Source: Planctomycetota bacterium
GTDB lineage: Bacteria; Planctomycetota; PLA2; JAEUHO01
Assembly (NCBI GenBank): GCA_029213105.1
Contig: JARGNS010000028.1
Coordinates: forward strand, 1-7,881
Direction of reading: 5' to 3'
DNA: 7,881 nucleotides
The translations under genes and the position numbers were made by a program. A model generated the notes under the pieces. The model had not been told where the DNA came from, ran no database searches, and saw nothing but the letters and a program-made list of their open reading frames with translations. Positions 5,354-7,881 of this stretch are shown here, piece by piece (position 1 is the stretch's first letter; every line of letters starts with the position of its first letter).

Positions 5354-6783
5354 CGGACGCGACAAACAAGCGTGGTTGGCTCTCCTTCGGCGTGATCGTG
5401 CTGGGCTCGGTCATCGCGACCGCTCTCATCACGGCCCTGCTGCTCAACATCGGCGATCGCAAGCAGGAGGCCGGGACCAAGTTCGTGCGCCTGGTCGAGG
5501 TCGACGAGGACACCACCGATCCGGCCGTCTGGGGCAAGAACTGGCCCAGTCAGTACGACTCCTACCTGCGCACGGCCCAGCACACCAGCACGACCTATGG
5601 CGGCCATGGCGGCAGCGAGGCGCTTCCGCAGCAGAAGATCGACAAGTACCCGTGGCTCAAGCGCATGTTCCTGGGCTACGCCTTCTCGATCGACTACCGC
5701 GACCGCCGCGGCCACGCGTACATGCTCGCCGACCAGGAGCAGACCGCGCGGCAGAAGGTGGGGCAGTCCGGCTCCTGCCTGCACTGCCACGGCTCGGTGA
5801 TGCCCCTCTATCGCAAGCTCGGTGACGGCGACGCCACCAAGGGCTTCGAGATGACGCATGCGATTCCCTACAAGGAGCTCAACAAGCAACTGCACGACAT
5901 CGGGCACGGCCACGCCGTCTCGTGCGTGGACTGCCACGACCCCGACAGCATGAAGATCCGCGTCACGCGGCCCGGCTTCATCCAGGGCATCCAGGCGCTC
6001 GCCGCAGGGGACGCGCCGACGCCGCACATCCCGTCCATCGAGCAGTGGCGCAAGGGCGATCGCAAGACGCCGTACGATCCCAACCTGAACGGCAGTCGCA
6101 ACGAGATGCGCTCGTTCGTCTGCGGCCAGTGCCACGTCGAGTACTACTGCTCGAGCGACTTCCCGCTGACCTTCCCCTGGAAGCACGGCATGACGGTCGA
6201 GCAGACCGAGCGCCACTGGAACGAGACGAAGCTCTCGAGCGGCGAGCGGTTCTACGACTACAAGCACAAGGAGACGGGCGCGCCTATCCTCAAGGCGCAG
6301 CACCCCGAGTTCGAGCTCTGGAGCCAGGGCATCCACGCCCGCAGCGGTGTGTCCTGCGCCGACTGCCACATGCCTTACATGCGCGAGGGTGCGACCAAGG
6401 TCTCCGACCACTGGGTGCGCAGCCCGTTGCTCAACGTCAACCGCGCCTGCCAGACCTGCCACCACTTCTCCGAGACGGAGATCCTGGCGCGTGTGAAGGT
6501 CATCCAGGACAAGAACCACGACCTGCTCGAGCGCGCCGGCGAGGCGATCATGGGGCTGATGGACGCGATCCTCGAGGCCAAGGAGGCCGGCGCGAGCGAC
6601 GCGCAGATCGAAGAGGCACGCGAGTTCCAGCGCAAGGCGCAATGGCGTCTGGACTACATCGCGGCCGAGAACTCCATGGGCTTCCACGCGCCGCAGGAAG
6701 CCGCGCGTGTGCTGGGCGAAGCCGCCCACATGGCCCGCGAGGGCCAGATCTCCGCCATGAAGTGGAACAAGGCCAAGAAGTAG
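5350..6783 (+). CDS. nrfA: Pentaheme cytochrome c nitrite reductase NrfA (CXXCH type)
   Basis: A protein of 477 residues, the usual NrfA size. It reduces nitrite to ammonium with six electrons. Residues 12-33 form a membrane segment without an obvious cleavage site, so it may stay anchored. Heme motifs are CLHCH (143-147), CVDCH (192-196), CGQCH (258-262), CADCH (336-340) and CQTCH (367-371). The first is the catalytic heme and has His in place of the classical Lys (CWSCK in E. coli). Active-site residues are present: Arg120 in RRGHAY, Tyr265 in VEYY and His318 in KAQHPEFE, matching E. coli Arg106, Tyr216 and His264. Calcium ligands Glu264, Lys315 and Gln317 are kept. Cys267 directly follows the VEYY segment. 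GTG 5350 overlaps the nrfH stop by 4 bp. The frame extends upstream to 5296, but only with an Arg-rich run inside nrfH. Confidence 0.94.
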   Translation: MTDATNKRGWLSFGVIVLGSVIATALITALLLNIGDRKQEAGTKFVRLVEVDEDTTDPAVWGKNWPSQYDSYLRTAQHTSTTYGGHGGSEALPQQKIDKYPWLKRMFLGYAFSIDYRDRRGHAYMLADQEQTARQKVGQSGSCLHCHGSVMPLYRKLGDGDATKGFEMTHAIPYKELNKQLHDIGHGHAVSCVDCHDPDSMKIRVTRPGFIQGIQALAAGDAPTPHIPSIEQWRKGDRKTPYDPNLNGSRNEMRSFVCGQCHVEYYCSSDFPLTFPWKHGMTVEQTERHWNETKLSSGERFYDYKHKETGAPILKAQHPEFELWSQGIHARSGVSCADCHMPYMREGATKVSDHWVRSPLLNVNRACQTCHHFSETEILARVKVIQDKNHDLLERAGEAIMGLMDAILEAKEAGASDAQIEEAREFQRKAQWRLDYIAAENSMGFHAPQEAARVLGEAAHMAREGQISAMKWNKAKK

Positions 6784-6795
6784 GGCGCGACGCCC
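6783..6795 (+). terminator. Weak GC hairpin after nrfA
   Basis: GGGCG (6783-6787) and CGCCC (6791-6795) form a 5-bp stem with a 3-nt loop that begins on the last base of the nrfA stop codon. There is no T tract, so it may at best slow transcription or protect the mRNA 3' end. The rest of the 118-bp gap to the next gene shows only GC-rich sequence and the next ribosome binding site. Confidence 0.2.
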
Positions 6796-6901
6796 CACCG
6801 ATTTCGGCCAACGGCCCGGCCTGCCCCGGCGTAGGAAGCCTGCAGGCGACGCGCAACCGACCGTGGACGCTTCAAGGAGCGATCGACGGGAGGTGTGCGT
6901 G

Positions 6902-7177
6902 ATGGGCGTTGGTGGATTCGGGACCTGGGGCATGCGGACGCGGATGGCGCGTCCGAGCCCGCAGGCCGAGGCGTGGTCGCCGACCCTCGCGCGCGGCGTC
7001 GCGAAGGCCGGCCGCGTGCCGGCGAAGCTCAAGCGGGTGCGCCTGCGGCGCACCCGCGGCGCCCTGCGCAAGCGTGAGAACGACACGTGGGGTCTCGCCC
7101 TGCTCGTGCTCGTCGTGGTGACCGTCGTGATGGTGGGGATCGAGGTCGTGCCGACCATCCTCCACCGCATGCCCTAG
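6902..7177 (+). CDS. Small basic protein with C-terminal membrane anchor (copy 1)
   Basis: A protein of 91 residues. The first 20 residues are Gly/Met/Arg-rich. Residues about 30-62 are strongly basic (AKLKRVRLRRTRGALRKR). Residues about 66-83 form one hydrophobic helix (LALLVLVVVTVVMVGIEVV), followed by a short tail ending HRMP. It looks like a tail-anchored or single-pass protein with a basic cytoplasmic arm that could touch DNA, RNA, ribosomes or phospholipid head groups. The ATG at 6902 is chosen for GGGAGG 8 nt upstream; an in-frame ATG at 6863 has no such site. The next gene encodes a similar protein 9 bp downstream. No family is recognised. Confidence 0.65.
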   Translation: MGVGGFGTWGMRTRMARPSPQAEAWSPTLARGVAKAGRVPAKLKRVRLRRTRGALRKRENDTWGLALLVLVVVTVVMVGIEVVPTILHRMP

Positions 7178-7186
7178 GCTGTCGGC

Positions 7187-7411
7187 ATGTGGTTGCGTCG
7201 CCAGCATCGACCCAGTCCGGCCAAGGAAGCCCGGCTGCCGGGCCGTCCCAAGTGGAAGGGCATCTCCCGGGCCGTGCCCGCGCGCTTCCGCAAGCTGCGC
7301 CTGCGCAAGAAGCGCGCGCGGGTTGCCGGCGACGCCGCCGCGGGCATCGTCGTCGTGCTCTTCATGTTGTTCTTCGTGGCCTTCGTCGTCGTGATGGCGA
7401 TGCGGAGCTAG
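7187..7411 (+). CDS. Small basic protein with C-terminal membrane anchor (copy 2)
   Basis: A protein of 74 residues with the same plan as its upstream neighbour: a basic arm (about 1-48, with VPARFRKLRLRKKRARV) followed by a C-terminal hydrophobic helix (about 52-71) and a very short end, MRS. The segment GISRAVPARFRKLRLRKKR lines up with GVAKAGRVPAKLKRVRLRR of the first copy, so they are probably tandem paralogues. There is no clear Shine-Dalgarno sequence. CTAGGCT overlaps the upstream stop 6 nt before the ATG and might serve as a -10 box for a leaderless transcript, or the gene may be read by coupling. Its TAG interlocks with the convergent HAD gene stop as CTAG. No function is assigned. 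Confidence 0.65.
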   Translation: MWLRRQHRPSPAKEARLPGRPKWKGISRAVPARFRKLRLRKKRARVAGDAAAGIVVVLFMLFFVAFVVVMAMRS

Positions 7412-7881
7412 GCCAGAGCCGCTCGCGCGAAGGCCTCGAGCGACTCGAAGCGGTGGTCGATCGCGGGCATCGCCTCGACCGGCGTCGTCGCGCCGAAGCC
7501 ACCCCCGTCCGCGAGGCCCTGGCGGTCGATCCACGCGTTGGCGAGGCCCAGGGCCCGCGCGGGCACGTGATCGTGGAACAGACTCTGGGCGACGTGCAAC
7601 AGCCCACCCGGCGCGACGCCGAAGTCGGCTTGCACGTGCTCGAGCAGGTAGCGGAAGTTCGCCGGGTCGGGCTTGTAGCTGCCGATGGCCTCCGCCGTGT
7701 AGACGGCGTCGAAGGCCACGCCGAGTCGGCCGATGGAGGCGTCGATGCCGGCCCGACTGACGTTGGAGAGGATGACCAGCTTGTAGCGCTCCTTCAGCGC
7801 GGCGAGCGCGCGCGTGCTGTCCGCGAACGCGGGCCAGTGGGGGATCGAGGCGCCGAAGGCGCGATCCAACGCCGGTGTGGT
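7408..7881 (-). CDS. HAD-superfamily hydrolase, haloacid dehalogenase-like (5' truncated by window)
   Basis: About 157 residues of the C-terminal part are visible. The frame is open to the window edge, and the TTG at 7869 is not a convincing start, so the N terminus with the catalytic DxxGT motif lies outside. HAD motif II is LVILSNVS and motif III is the Lys in SYKPDPANF, both in the correct order, followed by LLHVAQSLFHDHVPARALGL as motif IV and AWIDRQG. This resembles the type II haloacid dehalogenase branch. However, the position of the family's active-site Tyr after KPD is Phe here, and the usual SSNxxD is replaced by AQSLFHD, so dehalogenase activity should not be assumed. A phosphatase or other hydrolase is possible. 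It is convergent with the small-protein pair. Confidence 0.85.
   Translation of the reverse strand, partial: TTPALDRAFGASIPHWPAFADSTRALAALKERYKLVILSNVSRAGIDASIGRLGVAFDAVYTAEAIGSYKPDPANFRYLLEHVQADFGVAPGGLLHVAQSLFHDHVPARALGLANAWIDRQGLADGGGFGATTPVEAMPAIDHRFESLEAFARAALA

Noticed and set aside
5350..6783. Octaheme nitrite or hydroxylamine reductase
   Set aside because: Only five heme motifs are present, and their order and the active-site residues match NrfA.
5107..7170. A 687-residue open frame on the minus strand opposite nrfA
   Set aside because: The plus strand encodes unmistakable NrfH and NrfA heme motifs across the same region. The antisense protein has no recognisable features.
1..7881. 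tRNA, rRNA, CRISPR, insertion sequence or attachment site
   Set aside because: No repeat-spacer pattern, transposase, terminal inverted repeat or tRNA-like cloverleaf was seen. The window is filled by protein genes.

Overview
The window is a GC-rich bacterial chromosome segment, densely packed and with no sign of phage, transposon, CRISPR or RNA genes. The mix of genes (a secreted lectin/PNGase F-like/PDZ protein, an NrfHA ammonia-forming nitrite reductase with an all-CXXCH NrfA, a DUF2089 regulator paired with a membrane protein, and a TMEM205-like DUF4149 protein) suggests an environmental Gram-negative such as a planctomycete or myxobacterium. This assignment is inferred from gene content and base composition only, and confidence in it is low.

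Layout, left to right: (1) The 5' end of a leftward gene running off the window (1-92). (2) A rightward pair: a membrane-anchored coiled-coil protein (176-877) and a four-helix DUF4149/TMEM205-like membrane protein (894-1334). (3) A large leftward secreted protein (1318-3225) that joins a lectin-like jelly roll, a PNGase F-like amidase fold and a C-terminal PDZ domain. (4) A divergent AT-rich promoter region, then a rightward DUF2089 helix-turn-helix protein (3327-3623) translationally coupled through ATGA to a three-helix membrane protein (3620-3976). (5) A leftward anchored helical protein (3993-4748). (6) The divergent nrfH-nrfA operon (4847-5353 and 5350-6783), coupled through GTGA. (7) Two tandem small proteins (6902-7177 and 7187-7411) that look like paralogues, each with a basic N-terminal part and a C-terminal membrane anchor. 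(8) The 3' part of a leftward HAD-superfamily hydrolase (7408-7881), whose stop codon interlocks with the preceding gene.

The one clear pathway is respiratory nitrite ammonification. NrfH (four hemes, membrane anchored) would take electrons from the quinol pool and pass them to NrfA (five hemes), which reduces nitrite to ammonium at the periplasmic face. The catalytic heme of NrfA carries CXXCH in place of the classical CXXCK, so the dedicated CXXCK heme lyase should not be needed. The lectin/PNGase F/PDZ protein looks like an exported glycoprotein-processing enzyme. The other genes are cell-envelope or regulatory proteins of unknown role.

The most unusual features are the lectin-PNGase F-PDZ fusion, the paralogous tail-anchored small-protein pair, the repeat-rich AT island upstream of the DUF2089 gene, and a GCTANNNT element placed 22-24 nt upstream of four different start codons.
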